Assembly: GCF_026008495.1 (NCBI RefSeq) | Contig: NZ_BQUN01000198.1 | Location: 45,585-80,066, forward strand | From: Streptomyces sp. A012304 | GTDB taxonomy: Bacteria; Actinomycetota; Actinomycetes; Streptomycetales; Streptomycetaceae | Direction of reading: 5' to 3' | Length of the DNA stretch: 34,482 nt | In this document: piece after piece, positions 8,093-15,585 of the stretch | Position numbering within the stretch: the stretch's first letter is position 1 | How the letters are laid out: the number at the start of each line of letters is the position of its first letter | The notes under the pieces: generated by a model | The model's database searches: none | Seen by the model: only the letters and a program-made list of their open reading frames with translations | What the model was told of the DNA's origin: nothing | Program-made: the position numbers and the translations under genes

Positions 8093-8925
8093 CACTTCGG
8101 GCAGAAGTAGCTGGACCGGTTCATCCAGGGGCGTCGGCGCATCGGCGTGGCACAGCGTTTGCAGGGCAGCCCCTCCCGCCCGTACGCGTCCAGGGACCGG
8201 TCGAAGTAGCCGGACTCGCCGTTGACGTTGACGTACAGGCTGTCGAAGCTGGTGCCGCCGACGGCGAGGGCCTCGGTCATCACGTCCCGGATGTGGCCGA
8301 GGAGTTCGGCGGTGCGGGGGCGGGTGAGGGTCGCGGTCGGACGGTCGTAGTGCAGGCGGGAGCGCCACAGCGCCTCGTCGGCGTAGATGTTGCCGACGCC
8401 GCTGATCAGCGACTGGTCCAGCAGGGCCCGTTTGACGGTGGTCCGCTTGCGGCGCAGTGCCCGATGGAAGGCCTCGTCGTCGAAGAGCGGGTCGAGCGGG
8501 TCGCGGGCGATGTGCGCGATGACGTCGGGCAGGCCGTCGGGCGTGGTGTCGTGCAGCGACAGGCCGCCGAAGGTGCGCTGGTCGACGAAGCGCAGTTCGG
8601 TGGCGAGGGCGTCGGCGAAGCGGACGCGGATGCGCAGGTGCTTCTCGTCGGGCGAGCCCTGCGGCTGCACCAGGAGCTGCCCGCTCATCCCGAGGTGCGC
8701 GAGGATCGCCTGGGAGGTGTCCTCCAGCGGCAGCCACAGGTACTTGCCGCGCCGGCTGGGGACGCCCACGCGGTGGCCCTTGAGGCGGTGCGCGAAGTCG
8801 TCGGCGCCGGCCAGATGGCGGCGGACGGCACGCGGGTGCAGCACCTCGGCCTCGGCGACCGTGCGATGGGCGACCCACCGCTCCAGGCCACGTCGGACGA
8901 CCTCGACCTCGGGCAACTCTGGCAT
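8065..8925 (-). CDS. mutM: Formamidopyrimidine-DNA glycosylase (Fpg/MutM)
   Basis: 286-aa base-excision repair enzyme removing 8-oxoguanine and formamidopyrimidines and nicking the abasic site. It begins MPELPEVEVVRRGLE; Pro2 becomes the catalytic N-terminus after Met removal and Glu3 is also conserved. GKYLWL carries the conserved Lys, SLISGVGNIYADEALW is the helix-two-turn-helix, and the C-terminus has a zinc finger CKRC...CPKC. Length is typical. It is last in the DUF177-rpmF-rnc-mutM run, 98 bp behind rnc with a hairpin between, and overlaps the HxlR gene end to end. Confidence 0.97.
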   Translation of the reverse strand: MPELPEVEVVRRGLERWVAHRTVAEAEVLHPRAVRRHLAGADDFAHRLKGHRVGVPSRRGKYLWLPLEDTSQAILAHLGMSGQLLVQPQGSPDEKHLRIRVRFADALATELRFVDQRTFGGLSLHDTTPDGLPDVIAHIARDPLDPLFDDEAFHRALRRKRTTVKRALLDQSLISGVGNIYADEALWRSRLHYDRPTATLTRPRTAELLGHIRDVMTEALAVGGTSFDSLYVNVNGESGYFDRSLDAYGREGLPCKRCATPMRRRPWMNRSSYFCPKCQRPPRASS

Positions 8926-8953
8926 GGGATCCCCCGCGATGTGCTCGTACGGG

Positions 8954-8989
8954 CCGAGCGCCCGTCCCTGCGGCGGGGCGGGCGCTCGG
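8954..8989 (-). terminator. Hairpin between rnc and mutM
   Basis: CCGAGCGCCCG and CGGGCGCTCGG pair over 11 bp around a 14-nt loop, 34 bp past the rnc stop. There is no T-run, so it may be a factor-independent terminator of the GC-rich kind, an attenuator, or an RNase III-type processing site. Confidence 0.5.
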
Positions 8990-9023
8990 TCGCGTGGTGG
9001 TCAGTGCGCGTCGGCGCACGTCA

Positions 9024-9845
9024 TCATGCGGAGGTGGCGGACTCGGTGTCCACGCTGCCGTCGGCGGCCACGACGGCCTGTGCCGCCGCCTTGGCGCGCT
9101 CGTCCGCCGCGGCCCGGATGGACCGCCACGCGGACTCGGCGGCCTGCTGCTCCGCCTCCTTCTTGCTGCGGCCGGTGCCGGTGCCGTACGAGACGCCTCC
9201 GACGCGGGCGGCAGCAGTGAAGGTCTTCTCGTGGTCGGGGCCGGTCTCCGTGACCAGGTACTCGGGCACGCCGAGGCCTTCGGTCGCGGTGAGCTCCTGG
9301 AGGGACGTCTTCCAGTCCAGGCCGGCTCCGAGGTTCGAGGACTTCTCGATCAGCGGGTCGAACAGGCGGTGCACCAGTTCGGAGGCCGCGTCGAGGCCCC
9401 GGTCGAGATAGACCGCGCCGATCACCGCTTCCAGGGTGTCGGCGAGGATGGACGCCTTGTCCCGGCCGCCCGTTCCCTCTTCACCACGGCCCAGCCGGAT
9501 GAAGGAGCCCAGGTCGAGACCGCGACCGACCTCCGCCAGCGCACGCGAGTTGACCACCGCGGCCCGCAGCTTGGCCAGCTGGCCCTCGGGCAGGTCGGGG
9601 TGGGTGCGGTACAGCGTGTCCGTGACGACGAGGCCGAGGACGGAGTCCCCGAGGAACTCCAGCCGCTCGTTCGTCGGCAGACCGCCGTTCTCGTACGCGT
9701 AGGAACGGTGGGTCAGCGCGCGCACCAGAAGGGCGGACTCGACCTGGTAGCCGAGCCGCCCTTCCAGAAGCGTGTGGGACGAGGCCGTGTTGTCCGCCGG
9801 AACACTCCCGCGCGGGCGGGAGTTGGTCGCTTTGGCGTCAGACAT
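9024..9845 (-). CDS. rnc: Ribonuclease III
   Basis: 273-aa double-strand-specific endoribonuclease that matures rRNA and cleaves structured mRNAs. The catalytic domain carries the signature NERLEFLGDSV (59-69) and the downstream acidic pair region ADTLEAVIGAVYLDRG; a double-stranded-RNA-binding domain begins near DWKTSLQELT and includes GTGRSKKEAEQQAAESAW. ATG 9845 gives MSDAKATNS, with GAGAGG 4 nt upstream; an upstream in-frame extension overlaps rpmF and is discarded. In S. coelicolor this gene is absB, needed for normal antibiotic production. It follows rpmF by 19 bp, a common pairing in bacteria. Confidence 0.96.
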   Translation of the reverse strand: MSDAKATNSRPRGSVPADNTASSHTLLEGRLGYQVESALLVRALTHRSYAYENGGLPTNERLEFLGDSVLGLVVTDTLYRTHPDLPEGQLAKLRAAVVNSRALAEVGRGLDLGSFIRLGRGEEGTGGRDKASILADTLEAVIGAVYLDRGLDAASELVHRLFDPLIEKSSNLGAGLDWKTSLQELTATEGLGVPEYLVTETGPDHEKTFTAAARVGGVSYGTGTGRSKKEAEQQAAESAWRSIRAAADERAKAAAQAVVAADGSVDTESATSA

Positions 9846-9864
9846 GAAGCCTCTCACCAGCCGC

Positions 9865-10038
9865 TCAGACCTCGAGGACCTGGCGCTTGTTGTAGGTGCC
9901 GCACGACGGGCACGCGATGTGCTGCTGCTTGGGCTCGTGGCAGCGCTCGCACGCAACCAGAGTGGGGACCGCAGCCTTCCACTGCGACCGGCGGTGGCGC
10001 GTGTTGCTGCGCGACATCTTCCGCTTCGGAACAGCCAC
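9865..10038 (-). CDS. rpmF: 50S ribosomal protein L32, zinc-ribbon (C+) form
   Basis: 57 aa beginning with GTG: MAVPKRKMSRSNTRHRRSQW. The basic N-terminus precedes a four-cysteine zinc ribbon (CERC at about 30-33 and CPSC at about 43-46). The start follows the DUF177 stop by only 2 nt, so translation is probably coupled. DUF177 (YceD) next to rpmF is a widespread pairing. The zinc-binding version is expected under zinc sufficiency; a zinc-free paralogue, if any, is outside this window. Confidence 0.97.
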   Translation of the reverse strand: MAVPKRKMSRSNTRHRRSQWKAAVPTLVACERCHEPKQQHIACPSCGTYNKRQVLEV

Positions 10039-10040
10039 GG

Positions 10041-10688
10041 CTACTTCTCCTGCTTCTCGTCGACGCCCGGTTCGGCGCCGCTCATCTCGTCCTTATCGCC
10101 GTCTTCGAGTGAACCGGCGAGTCCCTGCAGTGCCGCCCAACGGATGTCGACGGCGTCGTGGTGGTGGTCCGGGTCGTCCGCGAGCCGCTCTCCGCACTCG
10201 GAGCACAGGCCCGGGCAGTCTTCCCGGCACACCGGCTGCATGGGCAGTGCGAGCACCACCGCATCGCGCAGCACGGGTTCGAGGTCGAACAGGCCGTCCT
10301 CGACAAAGAGCCTGTCCTCGTCTTCTGCCTCGGCGTCGTCGGCCGGTTCCGCCTTGGGGCGGCCCCGGTCATCGGCGTCAGGGTACGAGAACATCTCCTG
10401 GAAGTCCGCTTCGAGCTCCAGCTCGAGCGGCTCCAGACACCTTACGCACTCCCCCTCGGCCCGTGCACGGGCGGTGCCTGTGACGAGCACACCTTCCATG
10501 ACCGACTCGAGGCGGAGTTCCAGCTCCACCGGGGCGCCTTCCGGCACTCCGATGACCCCCTGGATACCGAGGTCCTTGGGGGCGTCGATCTCGCGGGTCA
10601 GGCGCTGCAGCGCGCCAGGCCGCCGGCCCAGCTCGTGCGTGTCGAACACGAGGGGGTTGCGGTGGTCGAGGCGGGCGTTGGAAGCCAT
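10041..10688 (-). CDS. DUF177/YceD-family protein
   Basis: 215 aa starting MASNARLDHRNPLVFDTHELG. It has the family's cysteine sets, CVRC in the middle and CREDCPGLCSECG near the C-terminus, suggesting metal binding, plus an acidic insert (about 100-125). The family almost always precedes rpmF; plant and bacterial members have been linked to 23S rRNA and ribosome assembly, but no reaction is established. I use ATG 10688, 25 residues inside the open frame; the extension reads into promoter DNA. It is first in the DUF177-rpmF-rnc-mutM run, behind a promoter at 10778-10807. Confidence 0.92.
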   Translation of the reverse strand: MASNARLDHRNPLVFDTHELGRRPGALQRLTREIDAPKDLGIQGVIGVPEGAPVELELRLESVMEGVLVTGTARARAEGECVRCLEPLELELEADFQEMFSYPDADDRGRPKAEPADDAEAEDEDRLFVEDGLFDLEPVLRDAVVLALPMQPVCREDCPGLCSECGERLADDPDHHHDAVDIRWAALQGLAGSLEDGDKDEMSGAEPGVDEKQEK

Positions 10689-10777
10689 TCCTGCTTTCGA
10701 TCTTCTCAGCTCGGGGGCTGCCGCCCTGCGGTGTTCCGGGCAGCAGTGATCGCGGACATACACGCGACCGAAGAGCC

Positions 10778-10807
10778 AGGATACTGGAGCTTTCGCTCAC
10801 GGCCCAA
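10778..10807 (-). promoter_or_regulatory. Predicted promoter of DUF177-rpmF-rnc-mutM
   Basis: On the minus strand a -35 TTGGGC (10802-10807) and a -10 TATCCT (10778-10783) stand 18 nt apart, giving a leader of about 80 nt before ATG 10688. Confidence 0.45.
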
Positions 10808-10830
10808 TCCGGGTCCGTCGTCCCCGGCCG

Positions 10831-11901
10831 CTACAGGCCGCGGCCCTGTTCGTAGGCCCGCAGCTGCTCGGCGCTGATCATGCCCGTGTCGAAGAGACTG
10901 GTCTCGTCGAGCGCGTACGCCTGCGGGTCGTGCTGCGGTTGCTGGGGCGGCTGGGGCTGGTGTGCGGCCTGGTGGGGGTCGTAGGCGGCCTGCTGGGCGT
11001 CGTAGCCCTGGTAGGCGTAGGGGTCGGCCTGCTGGTAGCCGTACGGGTCCGGCTGGCCGCCGTAGGTCTGGTGCTGGTAGCCGCCGGTGTGCGGGTCCGC
11101 CTGCTGCTGGTAGCCGTAGGCCGGCTGCTGCTGGTCGTACCGCTGCTGGTGCCGGTCGGGCTGCTCGGCCGGGGTGTCCTGTTCCGCGAGGGCGGCGAGG
11201 TCGGCGAGGTAGTCGGCGTCGGAGGAGTGCTGGAAGGTCGTGGTGTCGTCGGCGAGGGCGCCGAGGTCGTCACTGGCGATCCGGCCGTGCAGCTTCTGGC
11301 GGCCGCGGCCGACGGCCTCCAGGGTCTTGGCCAGGACCGCCTCGAAGGCGCCGAGCTTGGCGTCCACGTAGGCGTCGGCGTCGCGACGCAGGGTCTCGGG
11401 GTCGTGGCTGCGCTCGGGGGCGTCCTCGTCCTGGTAGCCGTTCTCGTCGACGCCCGGGCCCGTGCCGAGGAGCTTCTCGCGGCCGCGGCCGACGGAGCCG
11501 AGGGTCTTGGTGAGGACGACCTCGAAGTTGGCGAGTTTGGAGTCGACGTATTCGTCGGCCTCGGCACGGACCTCCTCGGCCTCCTTGCGGGCCTCGGTGA
11601 GGATGCGGTCGGCCTCGGCCTGGGAGCGGCGGGCGATCTCCGTGTCGGAGATCAGCGAGCCGCGCTCGGCGTGGGCGGTCTCGATGATCCGCTCGGCCTC
11701 CTGGCGGGCCTGCTCGACCATCTGCTCGCGTCCGCCGATCAGCTCCTGGGCCTGGGCGAGGGAGTCGGGCAGGGCCGCGCGCACCTCTTCCAGCAGGGCG
11801 AGCAGTTCCGCGCGGTTGACCACGCACGAGGCCGACATCGGCATGGATCGGGCGCTGGAGACCGCCGTGACGATCTCGTCGAGCTTCTTCTGCACGTCCA
11901 C
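10831..11901 (-). CDS. SepIVA/DivIVA-like coiled-coil protein
   Basis: 356 aa. Residues about 30-115 are a charged coiled coil of the DivIVA/ATP-synthase-b type (EQARQEAERIIETAHAER...). Two copies of a 29-residue unit follow at 118-146 and 178-206 (YVDSKLANFEVVLTKTL and YVDAKLGAFEAVLAKTL). A Gln/Tyr/Pro-rich low-complexity stretch covers about 245-345, and the end is SLFDTGMISAEQLRAYEQGRGL. Position beside DUF177-rpmF-rnc matches M. tuberculosis Rv2927c (SepIVA), a divisome-associated DivIVA-domain protein, so a role in septation or envelope assembly is inferred. Start is GTG 11901; GTG 11895 is an alternative, and neither has a clear ribosome site. Confidence 0.8.
   Translation of the reverse strand: MDVQKKLDEIVTAVSSARSMPMSASCVVNRAELLALLEEVRAALPDSLAQAQELIGGREQMVEQARQEAERIIETAHAERGSLISDTEIARRSQAEADRILTEARKEAEEVRAEADEYVDSKLANFEVVLTKTLGSVGRGREKLLGTGPGVDENGYQDEDAPERSHDPETLRRDADAYVDAKLGAFEAVLAKTLEAVGRGRQKLHGRIASDDLGALADDTTTFQHSSDADYLADLAALAEQDTPAEQPDRHQQRYDQQQPAYGYQQQADPHTGGYQHQTYGGQPDPYGYQQADPYAYQGYDAQQAAYDPHQAAHQPQPPQQPQHDPQAYALDETSLFDTGMISAEQLRAYEQGRGL
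11283..11551. repeat. Internal duplication within the SepIVA-like gene
   Basis: Two similar segments of about 90 bp, near 11283-11371 and 11463-11551, are offset by 180 bp and encode the 29-residue repeats at 118-146 and 178-206. Both begin (plus strand) with the same run GCGGCCGCGGCCGACGG. This points to an in-frame duplication. Confidence 0.75.
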
Positions 11902-11962
11902 CGGTTGCTCGCCACTCTCTACAGCTGTGTTGGAGACGGACGGGACGACTGTACGGCCATGA

Positions 11963-11979
11963 GGTGTCCGGCGGACACC
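11963..11979 (-). terminator. Hairpin between coaD and the SepIVA-like gene
   Basis: GGTGTCC-GGC-GGACACC is a perfect 7-bp stem with a 3-nt loop, 21 bp past the coaD stop and 62 bp before the next start. It may be a weak terminator or an operator of the downstream gene; no T-run follows. Confidence 0.4.
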
Positions 11980-12000
11980 GGGTGACGGGCCGTCAGGCGC

Positions 12001-12480
12001 TCAGTCCTTCCTCAGTCGCTCCCGGAGCGCGGCGAGGACGGCCGGCGGGACCAGGTGGGAGACGTCGCCGCCCCAGGTGGCGACCTCCTTGACCAGGGAG
12101 GAGGAGAGGAAGCTGTAGGTGGGGTTGGTGGGGACGAAGAGGGTCTCGACGCCCGAGAGGCCGTTGTTCATCTGGGCCATCTGGAGTTCGTAGTCGAAGT
12201 CGCTGACCGCGCGCAGGCCCTTGACGATGGCCGGGATGTCGCGCTCCTTGCAGAAGTCGACGAGGAGGCCGTGGAAGGCCTCGACCCGGACGTTGGCGTA
12301 CTCGGAGGTGACCTCGCGGATCAGGTCGATCCGCTCGTCGATCTCGAACAGGCCTCTCTTGGACTTGTTGATCATGACCGCGACATAGACCTCGTCGTAC
12401 AGACGGGAGGCGCGGGAAATGATGTCGAGATGTCCGTTGGTGATCGGGTCGAACGACCCGGGACAGACGGCGCGGCGCAC
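12001..12480 (-). CDS. coaD: Phosphopantetheine adenylyltransferase
   Basis: 159-aa cytosolic enzyme making dephospho-CoA from 4'-phosphopantetheine and ATP, the penultimate step of CoA synthesis. It shows the nucleotidyltransferase motif CPGSFDPITNGHLDI at residues 5-19 (NGHLDI is the HIGH-type site), the KGLRAVSDFDYELQM segment, and SSSLVKEVA near the end. I start at GTG 12480 (product RRAVCPGSFDP) because GAGGGA lies 6 nt upstream and 159 aa is the family length; an ATG at 12510 would add ten atypical residues. It follows rsmD by 26 bp, as in many actinobacteria and in E. coli. Confidence 0.96.
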   Translation of the reverse strand: MRRAVCPGSFDPITNGHLDIISRASRLYDEVYVAVMINKSKRGLFEIDERIDLIREVTSEYANVRVEAFHGLLVDFCKERDIPAIVKGLRAVSDFDYELQMAQMNNGLSGVETLFVPTNPTYSFLSSSLVKEVATWGGDVSHLVPPAVLAALRERLRKD

Positions 12481-12506
12481 TTGTGATCCCTCGCTCTCCG
12501 GTCCGG

Positions 12507-13091
12507 TCATCGTGCGTCTTCGCACGTAGAGGCGGCGCGACCGTACCAAAACGTTCCCTCGCCGTAGCGACGGGACCGGATCCCCTCGAAGCCCTCCGGC
12601 CAGTCGAAGGTGCCGCCTCTGGTGCTGCGCTCCACGGTGACGAGGGCTTCCGCCACGAGCCACCCCTCCGTGCGGAGTGTGAGCAGGATCTCCCGAAGAT
12701 CGTCGTCCGAGACGGCGTACGGCGGGTCCAGAAAGACCAGGTCGTACGGCTGTGGCGGCGGTGTCTGGATGATCTGGCGGGCCTTGCCCGCCCTGACCTC
12801 GGCGCCGGGCAGACCGAGGCTTGCGACGTTCTCCCGGACGGTGCGGACGGCGCGGGCGTCGGCCTCGACGAGCAGGACGTGGCCGGCGCCCCGGGAGAGG
12901 GCCTCCAGGCCGACGGCGCCGGAGCCCGCGTACAGGTCGAGGACCCGTTCGCCGTCCAGGGGTCCGCCGAGCAGGGACTGCCAGGTGGAGAAGAGACCTT
13001 CGCGCGCGCGGTCGGAGGTGGGGCGGGTACCGGTCCCTGGCGGAACGGCCAGACGGCGTCCACCGGCCACGCCGGCGATCACGCGGGTCAT
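12507..13091 (-). CDS. rsmD: 16S rRNA (guanine-966-N2)-methyltransferase RsmD
   Basis: 194 aa. It methylates G966 (E. coli numbering) of 16S rRNA using S-adenosylmethionine. Visible motifs are the start MTRVIAGVAGGRRL, the SAM-binding loop DLYAGSGAVGLEAL (about residue 50), and the catalytic motif DLVFLDPPY. The open frame extends 61 codons upstream into the recG 3' region, but ATG 13091 gives the family's usual N-terminus. It is encoded between recG and coaD on one strand. Confidence 0.95.
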   Translation of the reverse strand: MTRVIAGVAGGRRLAVPPGTGTRPTSDRAREGLFSTWQSLLGGPLDGERVLDLYAGSGAVGLEALSRGAGHVLLVEADARAVRTVRENVASLGLPGAEVRAGKARQIIQTPPPQPYDLVFLDPPYAVSDDDLREILLTLRTEGWLVAEALVTVERSTRGGTFDWPEGFEGIRSRRYGEGTFWYGRAASTCEDAR

Positions 13092-13155
13092 CTCGGGTCC
13101 TCGTGGGTGTGCTCGGGGCTCGGGCAGGGGCCCGAACCGTGGTGTCTCCAGTTTG

Positions 13156-15417
13156 TCAGCCCTTTTCCAGGTACTGCTCCCTCTCCTCGTCCAGCAGGGC
13201 GTCCAGCGCCGTGCGCAGTCCCGGGAGGTGGGTGAGGTCCGGGTCGGCGGCGACCAGCGCGGTGGCCTCCTCACGGGCCTCGGCGATGACCTCCTCGTCC
13301 TCGATGACGGCGAGCACGCGCAGGCTGGAGCGGGCGCCGGACTGGGCCTGGCCCAGGACGTCGCCCTCGCGGCGCTGTTCCAGGTCGATGCGGGAGAGCT
13401 CGAAGCCGTCGAGGGTGGAGGCGACCGCGTTGAGCCGCTGGCGGGCCGCGCTCGCCTCGGGCATCTCGGTGACGAGGAGGCACAGGCCGGGCGCCGAGCC
13501 GCGGCCGACGCGGCCGCGCAGCTGGTGGAGCTGGGAGACGCCGAAGCGGTCCGCGTCCATGATCACCATCGCGGTGGCGTTCGGGACGTTGACGCCGACC
13601 TCGATGACGGTGGTCGCGACCAGGACGTCGGTGTCCCCGGCGGCGAAGCGGCGCATCACCGCGTCCTTGTCGTCGGGCGGCATGCGGCCGTGCAGCACCT
13701 CGACCCCCAGGCCGTTCAGCGGGCCCTTGGCGAGCTGGTCGGCCACGTCGAGGACGGCGAGCGGAGGGCGCTTGTCGGCCTCCTCCTCGGGGGCCTTCTT
13801 CTTGCCCGCTTTCTTCGGGTCGTCCTCCTCGTCGCCGATCCTCGGGCAGACCACGTACGCCTGGTGCCCCTTCGCCACCTCCTCGCGGACCCGCTCCCAG
13901 GCGCGGGTCAGGAAGTGGGGCTTGTCGGCGGCGGGGACGACATGGCTGGCGATGGGTGAGCGGCCGGCCGGAAGCTGGTCCAGGACGGAGGTCTCCAGGT
14001 CACCGAAGACGGTCATCGCGACCGTGCGCGGGATGGGTGTGGCAGTCATCACCAGCAGGTGCGGGGGTTGCTTGCCCTTGCCGCGCAGGGCGTCGCGCTG
14101 CTCCACGCCGAACCGGTGCTGCTCGTCGACCACGACCAGCCCCAGGTCGTGGAACTGGACCTTGTCCTCGATCAACGCGTGGGTGCCGATGACGATCCCG
14201 GCCTCGCCGGTGACGAGGTCGAGCATCGCCTGCCGCCGGGCGGCCGCCCCCATGGACCCGGTGAGCAGCACCACCTTGGTGGCGTCCTCGGCTCCGCCGA
14301 GCATCCCTCCCTCCCGTCTCCCACCACCGCCCTTCTGCGGAGGCGCTTCGCGCCACAGCCCCCAACTGGCCAGCTCGCCCATCATCTCCACGACCGAGCG
14401 GTGGTGCTGCTGGGCGAGCACCTCGGTGGGCGCCAGCATGGCGGCCTGCCCGCCCGCGTCGACGACGGCGAGCATGGCACGCAGGGCCACCATGGTCTTG
14501 CCGGATCCGACCTCGCCCTGCAGCAGCCGGTGCATCGGATGCTCTCTGGCCAGGTCGTCGAAGATCTCCCCGGACACCTTGCGCTGGCCCTCGGTGAGGG
14601 TGAAGGGAAGGCGGTCGTCGAAGGCGGCGAGGAGGCCGTCGGGGCGGGGCCTGCGGGGGACGGCGGGGAGTTGGGCGTCGGCGTGGCGACGGCGGGCGAG
14701 GGCGACCTGGAGGACGAAGGCCTCGTCCCACTTCAGGCGGGCGCGGGCGTCCTCGATGTCGGCCTTGGTGTGCGGGCGGTGGATCTTCAGCAGGGCCTCG
14801 GGGAGGGAGATCAGGCCGCGGCCCTCGCGGAGGCGGTCGGGGAGCGGGTCGATCGCCTCCTGGACGCTGGGCAGGACGGTCTGGATCGCCTTGCCGATCT
14901 TCCAGGACTCCAGTTTGGCGGTGGCCGGGTAAAGGGGGATCAGGGCGCCCGCCCAGGTCTCGACCGTCTCCTCGCTGTCCGCGCGCAGCAGTTCGTATGC
15001 CGGATGCATGAGTTGGACGCGGCGGTTGAAGACGGAAACCTTCCCCGCGAACATCGCGCGCGTGCCCGGCAGGAGCTCCTTGTGGGGTTTGTGCACGCCG
15101 TTGCCGAAGAAGACCAGCTGGAGGCGGCCGCTGCCGTCGGTGATGGTGACTTCCAGCCGTTGCCCCTTGCCGCGGGGGGCCTTGGCGGAGGCGTAGGAGA
15201 GCAGGCGGGCGTCGGCGACCATCGCGACCACCGTGACGTGCTCGTCCATGGGGAGGTCAGCGAGGTGGGTGAGCTGGCCGCGCTCCTCGTATCTGCGCGG
15301 GTAGTGGTGCAGGAGGTCCCCGACGGTGTGCAGGCCGAGGTGCTCGGCCATCACCTTCGCGGTGGGTGGGCCGAGCACTTTTTTGAGTGGTTCTTCGAGT
15401 GCGGGCACGAGATCCAT
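13156..15417 (-). CDS. recG: ATP-dependent DNA helicase RecG
   Basis: 753-aa helicase that reverses stalled forks and processes branched DNA. An N-terminal wedge/OB region (about 40-200) precedes two helicase lobes: Walker A GEVGSGKTMVAL, DEAD-type box VVVDEQHRFGV, TATPIPRTVAM, then VLVATTVIEVGVNVP and QLRGRVGRG. Two low-complexity inserts stand out: a Gly/Arg-rich loop after the first lobe's motif Ia and a Lys/Glu-rich loop (GDEEDDPKKAGKKKAPEEE). I use ATG 15417. A PafBC-type promoter motif directly upstream would put transcription start at about 15409, leaving GTG 15408 (codon 4) as a leaderless start. In Bacillus recG lies close to the yloV/fakA gene; here an HSP90-TPR pair separates them. 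Confidence 0.95.
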   Translation of the reverse strand: MDLVPALEEPLKKVLGPPTAKVMAEHLGLHTVGDLLHHYPRRYEERGQLTHLADLPMDEHVTVVAMVADARLLSYASAKAPRGKGQRLEVTITDGSGRLQLVFFGNGVHKPHKELLPGTRAMFAGKVSVFNRRVQLMHPAYELLRADSEETVETWAGALIPLYPATAKLESWKIGKAIQTVLPSVQEAIDPLPDRLREGRGLISLPEALLKIHRPHTKADIEDARARLKWDEAFVLQVALARRRHADAQLPAVPRRPRPDGLLAAFDDRLPFTLTEGQRKVSGEIFDDLAREHPMHRLLQGEVGSGKTMVALRAMLAVVDAGGQAAMLAPTEVLAQQHHRSVVEMMGELASWGLWREAPPQKGGGGRREGGMLGGAEDATKVVLLTGSMGAAARRQAMLDLVTGEAGIVIGTHALIEDKVQFHDLGLVVVDEQHRFGVEQRDALRGKGKQPPHLLVMTATPIPRTVAMTVFGDLETSVLDQLPAGRSPIASHVVPAADKPHFLTRAWERVREEVAKGHQAYVVCPRIGDEEDDPKKAGKKKAPEEEADKRPPLAVLDVADQLAKGPLNGLGVEVLHGRMPPDDKDAVMRRFAAGDTDVLVATTVIEVGVNVPNATAMVIMDADRFGVSQLHQLRGRVGRGSAPGLCLLVTEMPEASAARQRLNAVASTLDGFELSRIDLEQRREGDVLGQAQSGARSSLRVLAVIEDEEVIAEAREEATALVAADPDLTHLPGLRTALDALLDEEREQYLEKG

Positions 15418-15438
15418 TGCACACCACAGCACTGACAA
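15416..15438 (-). promoter_or_regulatory. PafBC-type (RecA-independent) DNA-damage promoter motif before recG
   Basis: The minus strand reads TTGTCAGTG (15430-15438), 8 nt, then TGCAAT (15416-15421). The published actinobacterial damage promoter consensus is TTGTCRGTG-N8-TANNNT; the first element matches 9 of 9, while the -10 differs at its second base. The -10 overlaps the ATG at 15417. Confidence 0.5.
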
Positions 15439-15441
15439 TGC

Positions 15442-15470
15442 CGTATACGTGTCTCGAAACACCTGGTCAG
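15442..15470 (-). promoter_or_regulatory. Second, conventional promoter candidate for recG
   Basis: The minus strand has -35 CTGACC (15465-15470) and -10 TATACG (15442-15447), 17 nt apart. A near-perfect palindrome, GTGTCTCGAAACAC (15449-15462, one mismatched pair), fills the spacer and could be an operator. Transcription from here would leave about 18 nt before ATG 15417. Confidence 0.4.
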
Positions 15471-15493
15471 ACGGCTCGTTCGGGCTCTAGGAT
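15464..15493 (+). promoter_or_regulatory. Predicted promoter of the HSP90-TPR operon
   Basis: The plus strand has -35 TGGTCA (15464-15469) and -10 TAGGAT (15488-15493), 18 nt apart, giving a leader of about 86 nt. Its -35 overlaps the -35 of the conventional recG promoter on the other strand, so the two may compete. Confidence 0.35.
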
Positions 15494-15585
15494 GGCCCGC
15501 TCCGGCCATCTACCGCGGTCACCGCCCCACCGGGACCGCCCGACCCCGCGCCGTCGACCGTCCCCCAATCCGCGGCGCTGCAGCG

